A DNA stretch of 64,000 nt from Adiantum capillus-veneris (taxonomy: Eukaryota; Streptophyta; Polypodiopsida; Polypodiales; Pteridaceae): positions 68,708,676 through 68,772,675 of the forward strand of contig CM043969.1 in NCBI GenBank assembly GCA_014529385.2, in the 5' to 3' direction. The translations under genes were made by a program, and so were the position numbers. Positions 1 to 11,747 of this stretch are shown piece by piece. Numbering within the stretch: the first letter of the stretch is position 1; every line of letters begins with the position of its first letter. The notes beneath the pieces are model-generated. The model was not told the DNA's origin. It worked only from the letters and a program-made list of their open reading frames with translations, and did not search any database.

Positions 1-3000
1 CTCTGTCCGAGAGCGGAATTACCTACGCAAGCACGATTGATGCTGATCTTTATCCAGGGAATGAGAGATGTGGGCCTTCAGAATGATCTGCATATGATAA
101 GGAGGATGACGCTAAACGAGTTGATCAAAGAAGCTCTTTATCTAGTGGATAACTATGAGGCATACAAAGGAAACCACTTAAAGAGTCAAATAGATGACAC
201 ATCCTCTCAGCACAGTGTTTCACAGATAAGTGAGTCCATTGCCAAGCCAACGGCACCTATTGATCAAGAAAAGCTTATCGACGACTTGGTCAAGAGGTTG
301 ATTCCTCTTGTAAGGTCTGATTTGGGAGAGCCGAAGTGGTGTGAAATTGAGAGAAAATGGACGAACCATACGGGGGAAGAGTGCTATTATAGCATGGAAA
401 ATGCTAGGGAAAGTTATGTACAACCTGTTCTAGAAGCACCTACTCCACCTAGTTACATTACGGGGAATGCGCCAGGACCAGTAGGAGTTTTAAGGCCACA
501 GCTTGTCTTAGGACAACAACCTCCGCTGCCAGGTGCTAGAATGCAGGTAGACATGAGATACATGCCAATGATGGAAGCATCAAATAAACCAACGCCAGTA
601 CCAGCTACAATGTGGTATAGCAACCAAAGTGAGTACTACCCTTCGGAGCAACAAAATGTGAGAGAAACACATGGAGTGGTGAGGCCGGTACAACCTCCAC
701 CTCCTGGGTTTCAGTCGAAAGAAAGAAGGTATGAAATGGATGAAATGCAGGTAGACATGAGATACATGCCAAGGATGGAAGCATCAAATAAACCAACGCC
801 AGTACCAGCTACAATGTGGTATAGCAACCAAAGTGAGTACTACCCTTCGGAGCAACAAAATGTGAGAGAAACACATGGAGTGGTGAGGCCGGTACAACCT
901 CCACCTCCTGGGTAAAGAAGGTATGAAATGGACGAAAGGACATTGCGATTCATTGCAAATAGTGGCTTATCTAGGTCAAAGCTTGCTTATAGCCAAGAGG
1001 AAATGCTAAAAGAATCTCCTCAACCAGAGAAAGATTGTCACAAAAGTCGTGACAACCACTTGGTCAAACAATGTCCTCATACGGAGATCACTGAAGTAAA
1101 TGCCTATTGTCTTGAGTGTGGCATCACTCACTTGATCCCCGATTGCCCGAAAAAACCAAACCAAATCAGGAAAATCATGACAAATGTATCAGGGATTGTT
1201 CAGCTACCTAGTAGCTCAGAAAATGAAAATGTCGTACCAGTTCAAGTGGTTACGAGAGCACAAGCTCAAAAGAAAGCTGATGAGAATCCAGAGACAAAGA
1301 ACACGGAAAGTGACATGAGTCCAAAGACAGATGAAGGACCAAATGCAGACGCACCTAGTCAGAAAACCAAGATCAAACGAAATAGTTGGAAAGCTAGAAA
1401 GACTAGGATGAAAGCACGCAGGGAACGAGAGCAAAAATCCCTAGCTAAGAAGCTTACCGAAGCTGAGGAGAAGATAAAACAACATGAGGAAAAGGAGGCA
1501 CCTTCTCTTACACAGATGGTTAAACCTCTAGAAGAACCATCTACGGATGAGAAACCGAGAAGTGCTAGTTCAGGAGGATTTGTGTTGGCAGAGAAGGTTA
1601 ATGAGACATTAGATTCCCTCTTGAAAGCCTATGATGCGAGGCTCAAAAACAACCAAACCCAAGAACACAGGTGGATGACATATCCCTATATGGAACTAGA
1701 AAATCAAAGGTTTGAAATGTGCAAGAAAATGATTCAAACAGCCCAAGCTTTACTAGAACCACCAGTTGCAAAACCTGAGGATGTGATCCATGTCATGCCT
1801 ACACAAGTAATCCCACCAAACCAGGAAGTAAAAGAGACAGATTCTAGTCATGAGCACAGACCAAACTTCAAAGACCTAGCATTAGAACCAAGGATAGTAC
1901 TGAATACCACGGATAACTCTTCCGAGGGATTTCACCAAGCTATACCTGGGGATTGTAAAGAGGTAGATGGTCTTGACGAATTGTGAAAACAAGTCAGAGA
2001 GGCCAATGAAGCCGATGACCTAAGAAGACGAGTAGACAAGACTGGTGATGAACGAGGAGTGTTTCTACCACCAATAGAGGAATTTGAGACTGGATCTCAA
2101 ATGGATCTAGACATACAATCATGTTGGGGGGACAAAGGATCTGTACAATCTATGGATAGTCAACCCCATTCGCTAAGAACACTACCGTCCTACATGGGAG
2201 AGTACGAGACCAAGTCAGATGTGGTTGCAGTCCCATCAAAGACACTATCTCCCAACAAGGCCATTGATTCAAAGGGACTAGTAGATATTCTATCTACCCC
2301 AGTCACCTGTACAATAATGTTAGCCGAGTTGCTCAGAATAAGACCAAACATGTGGGCTAATGTGGGTAAATGTCTAGAGAAATTTGGTGTAAAAACCCCA
2401 ATGACTCAAATCGAGAAAGGCATCAAAGAGCTTGAAATGCCTCAACCAAATACTAGGCCAGTGCCATTAAACAAGGTAGGCGAGTATTACGAGGGAGAAG
2501 ATGGAAACACCACCCTTCCTTTGGAATTCAATGGTGTGAAAACCATGGAAATCCTTGACAGTGGAGATGGTGTGGCCATTGCAACCAAAGAGGTTTGGAA
2601 AAAGTGGGGAAAACCTACCTTGAGATCCACACGAATGACCCTGCAGCTTGCAGACGGACACAAGGAAAAGCCCCTAGGACTGCTAGAAAAAGCACTTGTT
2701 ACTTCTTGTGGCATTGAATATGAACACACTTTTGCTGTTGTTGACTTTGGCAAGAAGAACAACTATGACATCATTCTGGGAAGACCATTCATGCGACAAT
2801 TGAAAATGGTCCAAGATTGGGGTTATGACCATATATACCTGAGACATATGGAAACCATAACAAAGATAAACTTGAGGGACCATAGCTATAGGGATGTGAC
2901 GAGAACACCGGTTGAGGAGTTTGATTCCGCCACAGTAGCAGGATCAGAACTTCCAGCTTGGTTAGGTAAGCCTAAAGAACTGTGGATGTGTGGAGCTTCA

Positions 3001-3893
3001 CAATGTGGTAGCTTGAAACTTGAGGAACGTATCCTAGAGCGGGTTATAGAGGATCTGGACTATATCCCAGAACCATTTCCTGAAGAAGAGTTAGAGCCTT
3101 TTGGATGGGAACACATCTTGGCTACTCTGGACGTGTGCGCCGTGGAGGATGCTCCCACAACAAAGTTTTTTGATGAAAATGGCTATGATGTCGTTCCTTA
3201 TTTTGCAGTGAGTGTAATCCAGGAAAACGAAGAGATCCAGACATCAACAAGCTCTCGAAATAAGGAGCAAATAAAGAAATGTGGAGAATCAAAAGATGAA
3301 GAAGACGACGAGTTCTATGACTCTGTAGAACACTTCGAGCTTCAAGAAGATCAACGACCCGGGACTCAATGTCATCGCTACACGAATAAAGTGCATCAAA
3401 AGTGGATTCCAAAGTCCTCGGTGAAGACACAGCCACCACAAGCATCCTCATACATGGATCCTAATAAGGATGCAAAGACTCAGCTACTAGGAGGAATACG
3501 ACCAGAGCAATGAGCTAACAATTCTCTAATCAATGGGCTAGAAAAGTCCTCCAAGAAACTACCACCCACGAGCAAACAGATAGTAACTTTTCACTACCAG
3601 CCAAAAAATCAAGGGAAAGTACAAGAAGTCAACCTTGCTGAGGATAGTAGCGATAGTGATGAATCTTACGACATCCCCTATCATCAACTCAGGCCATCAC
3701 TATCACCAACCCCTTCAGCAACAACCATGACAGGTCAAAAGAACAGGACAACAAGTCAAAGCCAAAAAGCTCGACAAACCTGGATACCAAAAAGCCAGAT
3801 CGGCCAAAAACAGAGATGGATCAAGAAGACAAAGATCTCTAATGACAAATCACAAGATCCAACACCAAAACAAAAACAAGGAAAGCGTGCATG
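1..3893 (+). pseudogene. Gypsy-like Gag-NC-protease polyprotein (element 1), left-truncated
   Basis: One reading frame runs from the window edge to 3893, broken by in-frame stops at 913 (TAA), 1984 (TGA), 3511 (TGA) and 3891 (TGA). The N-terminal ~40 codons resemble the end of a retrotransposon Gag domain (FIQGMRDVGL, then a helical stretch). A Pro-rich linker follows, then a zinc-knuckle-like pair at about 1037-1155 (second one CLECGITHLIPDC, one residue short of the canonical spacing). A Lys/Glu-rich coiled region lies at 1380-1490. The aspartic protease spans about 2480-2880, with the catalytic triplet in ILDSGDG (Asp codon 2557-2559; DSGD where DTGA/DSGA is usual) and the closing IILGRPF signature near 2770. 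Known of the family: this protease cleaves Gag-Pol in the virus-like particle. RT, RNase H and integrase are absent downstream. The copy is clearly dead. Confidence 0.85.
541..930 (+). repeat. Direct duplication inside gag linker, ~207-bp unit
   Basis: The segment beginning at 541 recurs at 748 almost exactly, encoding the same peptide (MQVDMRYMP onward). The second copy lacks 12 bases found after CCTGGG in the first. That in-frame deletion itself creates the TAA stop at 913-915. Confidence 0.9.
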
Positions 3894-4215
3894 AACGGGT
3901 AAGAATATCACAAAATTGCAAGCTTTCATAACTCAGGTTTGGGATCCAAAGAAGTTGATTCAAGCACAAAAAAGTCAGGAATTCATTTGGATTCCAAAAC
4001 AACCATAGTATCAACTTTCAAAGCCCGAATCCCGTCACCAACCAAGCGTACAAGGGCTGAAGCAAAGACCACTGTTGACTCACACAACAAAAAGGTGGAT
4101 CCCAAAGAAGTCTCTTCAAACACAAACAAAGCACGGGCAAGTATGGATTCCCAAATGAGAGCCAGCAACAAAACAACCAATAAACGCAAAGAAATGGGTC
4201 CCAAAGAAGAACAAC
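3396..4215 (+). repeat. W-[IV]-P-K peptide repeat tail of element 1
   Basis: Downstream of the protease a basic, Gln/Lys-rich tail repeats a short motif: QKWIPKSS, QTWIPKSQ, QRWIKKTK, QVWDPKK, FIWIPKQ, KRWIPKKS, QVWIPK and KKWVPKK, spread over two frames after frameshifts. Spacing is irregular (roughly 12-60 residues). Because the W-x-P-K core survives while flanks diverge, it looks like a repeated short linear motif rather than simple low complexity. Its function is not known to me. Confidence 0.75.
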
Positions 4216-4540
4216 AAAACTGTTGTCAGTGCATCGCCGCTTGAATTCTTACAATTCTTCCTACGATTACAATACAGTTAGAAGAGAGCAAGTCGCTTCA
4301 ATCAAGCAACGATACAGGAGCTTCAAAGACCATTACATTGCTTAGAATAGAAAGCCTCGCCAAAAAATGCCAATAAGCAAATTGCTTATACCCACATCTT
4401 GCACAACATAAATCTTTTCCATGCATTGACTGTGTATGCATAATAGGGCTACATTACAAGGCCTGCATAGGCACAACTTTTAATTGCCCAAGCACAACAC
4501 ATACGCTTTGCGATACCCTGTCGTAAAGGATGACTCCAAA

Positions 4541-4555
4541 TAAGAAGGGGGGAGG
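4541..4555 (+). promoter_or_regulatory. Polypurine tract of element 1
   Basis: AAGAAGGGGGGAGG follows the coding remnant in the sense orientation, as expected for the plus-strand primer of an LTR retrotransposon. The LTR start just downstream is not unambiguous because no TG abuts the tract. Confidence 0.6.
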
Positions 4556-5936
4556 CATTCTGAATGCGGACCTAACAGTATGACTATTAGAGGGCAATGT
4601 TTTGTGAGATGCAGTGAATTTTTGCGTTTTATTGTGATAATCTTTTGACGAAATTTTGAAATTATATCCTCATAGTAGTGTTACAGAGGAGTATGGGGTC
4701 AAAATCCATATATGAGCCCCTAGGGACATGTGTATAGTGTACATAGCATTTAGATTTCTATTTGAATGATTTTTCTTTTGTTAAGTTTTTTTAAAGATTT
4801 TCTTTGTTTACTATTAAGAAAAAATAAAAAAATCCATAATCCACATGAAGAAAAGACTGACGAGAGGCCTGAGCACTACAAAGAGAAGAAGGTACAGGAA
4901 AACGATAAAACTTCACGAAGTATGTCTCAGCAGCCACTACAACAGCCAAAGAACTTGTCACAAAGCAGTGTCAACATGCAACCGACAAGTCATACAAGTC
5001 AGAGTCGAGTAGCTACGCCACAAAATGAGTGAGGTGCTAGTCCCAAAGCTTCAAGTAATATTCTCTGTGGTCTAAGCGTCTTAGCTATTCTAGGTACTTC
5101 TCAAGCTGGAAGAGTTGAGCATATTTATGTTGTGTTGCTCATGCTGGGATAGGTGAGCAAAAGAGTCGAAGTCTAAGTACTTAAGTCTGGTGAAGTGAAG
5201 GAGAAGGTCCAAAAGACACTCACGTGTTGAGCACAGTGAGATACGAGTGGAGAAACTTCTACATCGAAAAACCTTCTTGGAAAGGTGGCAGCTATTGAGA
5301 CATCTTTTGATGTCACATGTGCTACATTTATTCCTCGAAACACCCATCATCTCCTTCTTTCACATTGCATGCTTTTGTTGACAAATTTCTCATATGCATA
5401 TAGAGTGTCCCATAATTGGCACTTGCATCAGGCACTCTTTCCGTGTTTCACCCAAGCACTCACCTTTCATGAGCATGTACTTCACGTTCAACTGCTCAAC
5501 TCCAATAAGAGCGTATACCAAAGGCATTTTTTTCCCACCGAGTTTTTTCCCTTTGGTCATCCAGGTTTTAGACCCTAATCTAAAGACACCTATCACCATC
5601 CTCTTGTACATATTCCTTCTACATCAACAATAAGGAAATGCTACTCAAATCAATTGACCAATGAATTGGAGCACCAATTTCAGATCATAGCATACTTCTC
5701 CTCAATGGCGAGTCGAAGAATGGCCTACAATGATAACGCTGCAGACAACACTAACAACATGATTGCACAGGAACAAAGAAGTTCCCAATGAAGAAGACCA
5801 GACATAAAAGTAATCCGAGGATCTCAAAAGATGAATGGTTACGATGATAGATGTCCGCTCTAATGGATCATAGTTCTTGTTGTGGTTTGACAAAGATACA
5901 AGCAGTGCAACAGATGAAGCCAAAACAACAGCAAAG
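4556..5936. other. Noncoding stretch, possible 3' LTR of element 1
   Basis: There is no supported gene here. By position the first part should be the 3' LTR of element 1, but no second LTR copy is in the window for comparison. A short Gln/Ser-rich ORF (4766-5032, +) and several 70-90-codon ORFs on both strands have no recognisable features. Confidence 0.35.
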
Positions 5937-5969
5937 TGTTGACCGCTGGGCCAACAACACAACATAACT
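5937..5969 (+). repeat. 33-bp copy of an LTR start
   Basis: TGTTGACCGCTGGG and the following bases to 5969 match 6417-6449, the first 33 bases of the LTR beginning at 6417, with two or three differences. It sits directly against the helicase fragment, so it marks a template-switch or integration junction. Confidence 0.75.
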
Positions 5970-6345
5970 CCTTACAAAGTTGTCATTGGCTCACAAGATC
6001 AGAAAGCCAATCACTCAATTCTACAGATTGTAGAAGTTGTTTCTGAGAATAAAAAATACTCCGAATTGACAGATGTGCTGGAGCAAGTGATGAATGGAGC
6101 TTTCTCTATCCATGATGCTAAGAGTCAAGTTAAACGACATTGGGTTCTTTTTGAATGTAGATCTGGCAGTAGACCTATAATGACAGAAACAGATGCTGCA
6201 GCTCAGAGCGTGGATGTGAAAGACATAAAGTTCGTCATCAATTATGATTTTCTTGAATCATGTGGAAGACTATGTACATCGGATTGGACGAACAAGACAA
6301 GCTACTGCAAAGGCTATAGTCTATACTATCTTTACAACAACAAAA
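5970..6345 (+). pseudogene. DEAD-box RNA helicase fragment (RH20/DDX5-like), intronless, captured in a retroelement
   Basis: The translation reads PYKVVIGSQDQKANHSILQIVEVVSENKKY (shown here only in part: YKVVIGS, KANHSI, QIVEVVSENKKY), then SIHDAKSQ, PIMTETDAA, DVKDIKFVINYDF and, after a frameshift near 6255, EDYVHRIGRTRQATAK. These are the linker and RecA2 domain of plant p68/RH20-type helicases in the right order. They include motif V (canonically TDVAARGLD, here TDAAAQSVD) and motif VI (HRIGRTGR, here HRIGRTRQ). An internal deletion removes motif IV and about 30 residues between MNG and SIHDAKSQ. Substitutions in motif V, the deletion and the frameshift make it nonfunctional. No intron is present across 375 bp, which fits a reverse-transcribed copy. 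Family function: ATP-dependent RNA unwinding in the nucleus and cytoplasm. Confidence 0.85.
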
Positions 6346-6384
6346 CGACAGCAAAGACCACATCGCCATCGACAATCAGGTCAT

Positions 6385-6416
6385 GTCGGGGACGACATGA
6401 ACGCGGAAGGGGGGAA
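6385..6416 (+). promoter_or_regulatory. 3' junction and polypurine tract of helicase-carrying element H
   Basis: GGGGACGACATGAACG, then GGAAGGGGGGAA, directly precedes TGTTGACC. The same layout (GACGACATG, GGAAGGCGGGAG, TGTTGAC) occurs on the minus strand of element G at 60190-60230, so both elements share a 3' terminal sequence type. Confidence 0.75.
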
Positions 6417-6950
6417 TGTTGACCGCTGGGTCAACAACAAAACATAACTCAAGTTTCGTACCAAAGTCTTATCTTTTGCGAGTTATGAAATGCTGCGCAT
6501 TATGGCTATAAACGTCATTTGTAATGAGTAGTTATTCTAGTTTCAGAAGCCGAGGTGCAATGGCACTTCCAGATTGTAAATACAAAGCCATTTGACCCTT
6601 TCAACCCCATTTTTGGTTAAAACTAAGGTAGCCTTAGTATATAAGGTACCTAGGTCATTTTGTAGAAGGAATTTAATCATAATCAAAACTTAGTGCTGCC
6701 ATCTACTGTGTGTGAGAGAGAAAGAGAGTGAGAGTGAGCTTCATCCTCTCGCTACGCCCGGCTCGCTCAACACATTGGAGATCCGACTGCACCATTGTTG
6801 TAGGCTCGAGGAGAGCTACGCGACAACGCCAAGCATTCCACGCAAGACGAAGCGCACATGCCGACGCATCTACGAGCTATTTGTGGCCGTAAGTGTATCA
6901 AACGATGTCTGTTTTCTGCGTGCTAGTAGTCTATAGAATCGTGGCAACAT
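6417..6950 (+). mobile_element. LTR of element H (right end approximate)
   Basis: It starts TGTTGACC immediately after the PPT. A TATA box (TATATAAG, 6638-6645) lies about 220 bp in, followed by a pyrimidine/GA-mixed stretch. The 3' boundary is not defined because no second LTR is present. An LTR-like region with a similar CTTCCAGATTGTA block and TATAAAAG occurs at about 33600-33701. Confidence 0.6.
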
Positions 6951-7390
6951 AAGCTACGCATAGGTTCTCATAAATTTCAGTTTCGGGCACTTTCAAAATT
7001 CTGTTCTGTCATCCTACGCGTTTTCCGCAGATGGGTTTACAGTGAGGGTTTTGAGTGTAGAAGCTTAAGGACAGGTGTATCCTAGTGAGGGGATGGTGTT
7101 CCTTAAGTTTCGTAGGAATTTGGCATGATTAGGTGAGTTACCTTCCGTATGTGTGTATGCGGCTAGGTGGTGTAGTTGAGAGCAGTGAGGTTCTTGATTG
7201 TGGTTTAGTTGGCCTTCCTGAGTGTTGTATGTGTAGGATGGTCTCAGCCTGACAAGCTTAAGAGATTTCCTTCGTGTGCCTATCGTGTCATCTGTGTCCT
7301 CGATTGACATTATGTTGATCTAGGTAGTGTTTGCATGCACTTCATGGGTGTGTGAGTCGCTCCCCATCCAACAATCCTAGTCTAATGGAG
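6951..7390. other. Unassigned sequence
   Basis: No convincing coding region or repeat is seen. It may be the remainder of LTR H plus leader. An 81-codon minus-strand ORF at 7065-7310 has no recognisable features. Confidence 0.4.
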
Positions 7391-7475
7391 GACTTTGTGA
7401 TTTCCATCACCATCACTAAGATTTGTGAACCACTAGTCAATAAACTTGCATTGGTACTTACAAAAAGTACCATGA

Positions 7476-9100
7476 TGTAATGGAATTTGCCTATTCAATT
7501 TGAGAATAGCGGAATTTAATGAGAGTACTTTCAAGAAATGATTTTGTGAGCATAGCGGGTAGACATAATTGAAGATAGCAACATAATCATAGCAATTAGT
7601 TAACTTGGCATAGACAATACTTTTGCAAGAGAGAGAGTTTAGAGAACATGACAACAATTGAGGACCGGATTTATGTGGAGCCGGTCCCCCCTCCAATAGG
7701 CATTTGTATTATGATTTCTCCCATAAAGAGAGACTTGTTACAATACAGTCTTTGTGTTCCTTGTGACCTAGGTGATGCCATGAAGATGGAAGGCTTCATG
7801 CACCACAAACATAACATAAACTTGAAGAAAGCTTTAACTATCCCAAGCCTCAGTCCCAAGACCTCAAACACCTTCGAAGGTGGAGAGAGCTAGCAGGGAA
7901 TGAGGGTAGGGAAGAGGAAGAAGAAACATTTCATAGGAGAAAGAATTAGTTCCTCACTTATCATACTCTTGTTGCTAGCATACATAATAGCATAGTAATG
8001 AAGAAGAAGGAGATGGCAAGCTTAAGCATTGAAGCATGGCTCTTGGTTGGATTTGCACTCCATAGCCAAGAGTGTTGGTGTAGGCTCTCAACCTCTACTT
8101 GCTTGGAGAGGGAGCTCTTGCACTTTGCATAGCACACAATGAGAGTGATTGTGAGTGTGTGTGGGTGAGTATACCCCCTAGGCACCCCCCTAGCTTGCTT
8201 GGGTCGACCCCCCCCTTGTAGCTCATGCCTGAAGCTCATTGGACCCCTCTAGGCCTAGCCAATCACAAGCAGGAGCCATTACAAGCAACATGGGTAGCCT
8301 TGGGACAAGTGTCCCCCTTTCCCCTTTGAGAGAGAGGACTTGATAAATGCTAAAAAAATTAGATAATTCATGTAATTTATCATTGGACCCCTTTGAAGCT
8401 TAGCCAATAGGCTTCAAGCAACACATGAAGGTAACATGGGTAGGGGCCTGACATGTGTCCTTGCTGCCTCTTCAAGTTGGGGCTTCCCTTGTGTGTGTGA
8501 GTGGGTGTTCTCTCTCTAGCTCCTAGGAAAAGGGCTCGCCCCCCCTCTTGTAGGAATGATTTTGACTTTAGGTGATCAAGCACCTTACTCATCAAGCATG
8601 ACAAAGCACTTGAACTAGGGGGTGTTCCCACAAGCATCTCAGGCAAGCTTCTCAAGGCACCTCAAGTACTTTAATCATGCAGCAAGTCAAGCACCTCAAG
8701 CATGGAGCCAGTCAAGCACCTCAAGCATCTTAATCAAGCACCTCAAGCATGAAAAACACCTCAAGCATGAAAAACACCTCAAGCATGACAAGCACCTCGA
8801 GCTTGGGCCGGGTTCCCACCTCAAGCTCAGCCCTAGCTTGCTTAAGGTCAAAAGGACTTTTACACACATTTATTGGAGGTCTTCAATGAAGCTAACCCTA
8901 AGGTCTTATGCTCCATTGGTTAGCCTTGCTCTTTGATAGACCATCTCCCTTTTGGGCCCCTTTACATTGGCCCCGTGTTGAGATAGATCTAAAAGCACAT
9001 ACCTATATCTTAACACTTGTTCCCGTTTATTCTCCCACATTAAGTGATCAATTTAATATGAGAAAATCATTTGGGTTAGTTAGATATTAGATTTTATGCA
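7476..9100 (-). mobile_element. Solo LTR, D family (1625 bp)
   Basis: The plus strand starts TGTAATGG and ends TTTTATGCA, i.e. a minus-strand LTR starting TGCATAAAATC. It aligns along its length with the 5' LTR of element D (35851-37445, +) and the solo LTR at 47791-49376 (-). Shared blocks include the GGAGCCGGTCCCCCCTCC segment, the AGAGAGACTTGTTACAATACA-like segment and the CCACATTAAGTGATCA end. ATGA flanks both sides (7472-7475 and 9101-9104), consistent with a short target-site duplication. No internal sequence is attached. Confidence 0.8.
8640..8815 (+). repeat. Short tandem repeat CACCTCAAGCATGAAAAA-type
   Basis: Within the solo LTR, AAGCACCTCAAGCATG is repeated roughly eight times with a 16-21-base period. 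The other two LTR copies of the family lack this expansion, so it is private to this copy. Confidence 0.75.
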
Positions 9101-9660
9101 ATGATCTTTCCAATCATAGTCAAATGTTGTATTTTGAGAGTTCTACATATTTGCTACCATTTATAAGCTCTATGAAGCATCAACAATGCCTCATATTGGT
9201 AACTACAAAAAGTACCATGGGGTATATAATCAAAATCACATGGTGGAATCTAAGAGTTCTGCCTCATTTTTACCATCTCTAGGCTTTGTGAAGCACCCAT
9301 ACGGCTCCATTGGTACTTATATAAAGTATCATGACATATTTAATCCTTGTTAATTGGTGGAGTTTCTGTAGTTCTATCTACTTGTGCTTTGTTAAGTACC
9401 AAAAAAGACTCCATTTGGACTTGTGGAAAGTACCATGCAAAACATAATCAGAGTCAGGTGTCGAATCTTGAGAGTTGTACTTGTTAGGTAATATCACAAA
9501 ACTCTATGAACCACTTAGAAAGTTCACATGGTACTGACATTGCACTTGAAAATCTAGATGAAAGATTTAGTTTTAATACACAATGTATCGATCTTTATGC
9601 ATATCTCTATACGGTCAATGTCATCTGCAATCTTTGAGTTGCTTGCATCAGCCCCTAGAG

Positions 9661-10884
9661 CTATCTTACACTTGAGAGAGCAATGATATTTGCATCAATT
9701 ACCATCAACTCAAGCTCAGATGCACCACATGCTCCTCCCTGCATGCTATCTTTCAATGCCTGAAGCTCAGTCAGTTGACCTTGAAGCATTGCTGCAGCTG
9801 AATATGTTCCCTCTATCTTCCACATGCTCTGTCTTTTCTCTTGTAGTTGCACTTGGGCTGCATTTAGTGTGCTTTTCACACTCTCCAGTATACTCTTTCT
9901 TGCAACCAATATCTCCTCCACTTTTGCCACGATTGGAGATTAACAGAGCTGCAATTCAAAAATGAGTGAGGGCCCAAACTGTAGGAAATAGAAGTTATCC
10001 CCCCATGGTCAATGAGAGCTTTTGGATTGGATTGTGTGGTTTCAGTCACATGCTGACCATTCTCATTGCAGTTAGTCTAGTCCTTGATCTTTTTGTCCAT
10101 CCCACCCGAGAGCTTTTTGCAGTGATCTAGGACCTATTCACTAAAAACAACCCATGCAACCTTCTGCTAAACCATTGGACTTTGCATGGCAATTCGGCAT
10201 CTCTCATATGCAAACAAGGTTGAAAATTCGTGTGTGATCTCTTTGTTGGTTGATATGCTTGATATACTTTGTGAAACAATAACCTACATTCTTCTGCATA
10301 TTCAGGCCGCACCATATGCAAGAAGATCCCGGCACCCTTCTCCCTTTTCTTTGTGAAGACTGCCAGTCAATCCTCATCTGTCACATCCTCATCAAACAAA
10401 TGTTGGTACAACTTGTCTTCCAAAGTTAGACAATACTCTTCATGTAGGTCATGCCCGATAAAGAAAAATTTGGTCTGCTTGGGATATTGAGCCTTCCAAG
10501 ATGCTACTACTGAGCACAAAAATTAAGAGGGAAGGGGATTAGTCAAAACACTTCCACCACCATGTAAAACTATGCATTCAATGTAATAAAACTAATGAAA
10601 TGTGGACATGGGCAAAATAGTGGCAAACCTTTAACATCTAAAATTTTAACCAAAAAGTACTAATTTAGCAGATTCATACATTCATGAGAAGGAAATGGGT
10701 GATTACCATTGCTCTTATCAAAGGCAAGAAAGGTGTCCTTTGACAACAAACTTGCACCACTCTTGGGCCGTTTGATACTGTTGGAATGCAAGCTCGTGGA
10801 TGACACCTCAATCGGTGATTTGTTTGGTAAGGTGCACTTTTGCGATGAAGTCTTCATTTTTGGTGTCAATAAAAAAGCTATCAA
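9661..10884 (-). pseudogene. Unrecognised multi-exon gene remnant with a coiled-coil segment
   Basis: Three protein-like blocks lie in order on the minus strand. Block 1 (10884-10705) ends LLSKDTFLAFDKSN at a possible donor G|GTAATC. Block 2 starts after a possible acceptor TTTTGTGCTCAG near 10515 and reads VVASWKAQYPKQTKFFFIGH, with the codon split across the junction closing in frame; it continues through LYQHLFDEDVTDED to VRPEYAEECRLLFHKVYQAY near 10240, with one stop on the way. Block 3 (9930-9661) is a heptad-rich segment (VEEILVARKSILESVKSTL and onward) that does not connect in frame. I do not recognise the family. It could be a decayed cellular gene or an unknown transposon ORF. Confidence 0.35.
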
Positions 10885-10917
10885 ATCTCATCCAACAATG
10901 AATGCAACACCCTTACC

Positions 10918-10920
<3 letters not shown>

Positions 10921-10962
<42 letters not shown>

Positions 10963-11030
10963 TCCAACATTTCAATAGTCTAGATATGCAAGGAAATCTG
11001 ACCCAGCAAAGATGAGCAAGCATCGGTAGG

Positions 11031-11095
<65 letters not shown>

Positions 11096-11163
11096 CACTA
11101 CCTTGAAAAAGAACTGGTTGTCAGCAGTCTCATAACACTAGTGGCACAACACAGCAGAAAGTG

Positions 11164-11243
<80 letters not shown>
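10921..11243. repeat. Three (GA)n/(CT)n microsatellites in inverted arrangement
   Basis: (GA)n at 10921-10957 and 11034-11092, and (CT)n at 11166-11243. The last two are reverse complements ~75 bp apart and could pair as a hairpin. Confidence 0.9.
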
Positions 11244-11245
<2 letters not shown>

Positions 11246-11499
11246 GTCATGTGAGAAATAATATTATTCTTGTAAACCAATGAGCTTATGTTTTTAAGTA
11301 CAAAATAATTTGAATTTCAAAGAGAAAGGCTAACTGATGGCCTTAATCATGGACATTAAGACTCTCTCAAAAGGGTATCACATAAAAAATATGAGAGATG
11401 AAACTCTACCATCAATCCAAACCAGAGAGCATACAATCTGTAATAAAAGGTGGTGTCAGCAGACACCTTAGTTTTAAAACATCAACACAAAAACCCAAA

Positions 11500-11686
11500 G
11501 GGTTGGTAAACTTGGTGATAACCTAGAAATTGCATGCTTACCTTGGTCCCCTCAGAAAGTGTTGGTAAACTTGGTGATAACCTTGGTCCCCTCAGAAATT
11601 GCATGCTTACCTTGGTCCCCTCAAAAAGTGTTGGTAAACTTGGTGATAACCTTGGTTCCCTCAGAAATTGCATGCTTAACACACTA
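11500..11686 (+). repeat. Three-unit minisatellite, ~60-70-bp period
   Basis: The core TTGGTAAACTTGGTGATAAC begins at 11503, 11562 and 11631. It alternates with AGAAATTGCATGCTTA and CCTTGGTCCCCTCAGAAA blocks. Confidence 0.85.
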
Positions 11687-11747
11687 ACCCTTTGAGATGA
11701 GGTGCAGATTGATCTAAATCTCTTGGCTGGTTATAGTGGTCTTTTCT

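Larger units (their letters stand above)
7391..9560 (+). repeat. ~125-bp tandem repeat, split by a solo LTR
   Basis: Units share a core AAAGTACCATG, then TATATAATC, then GAGAGTTCTAC, then a TGAAGCACC-like block. They are visible at about 7450-7475, 9101-9215, 9215-9330, 9330-9440 and 9440-9560. The solo LTR at 7476-9100 interrupts the second unit. Removing it and one ATGA restores a unit that reads like the others. Confidence 0.7.
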
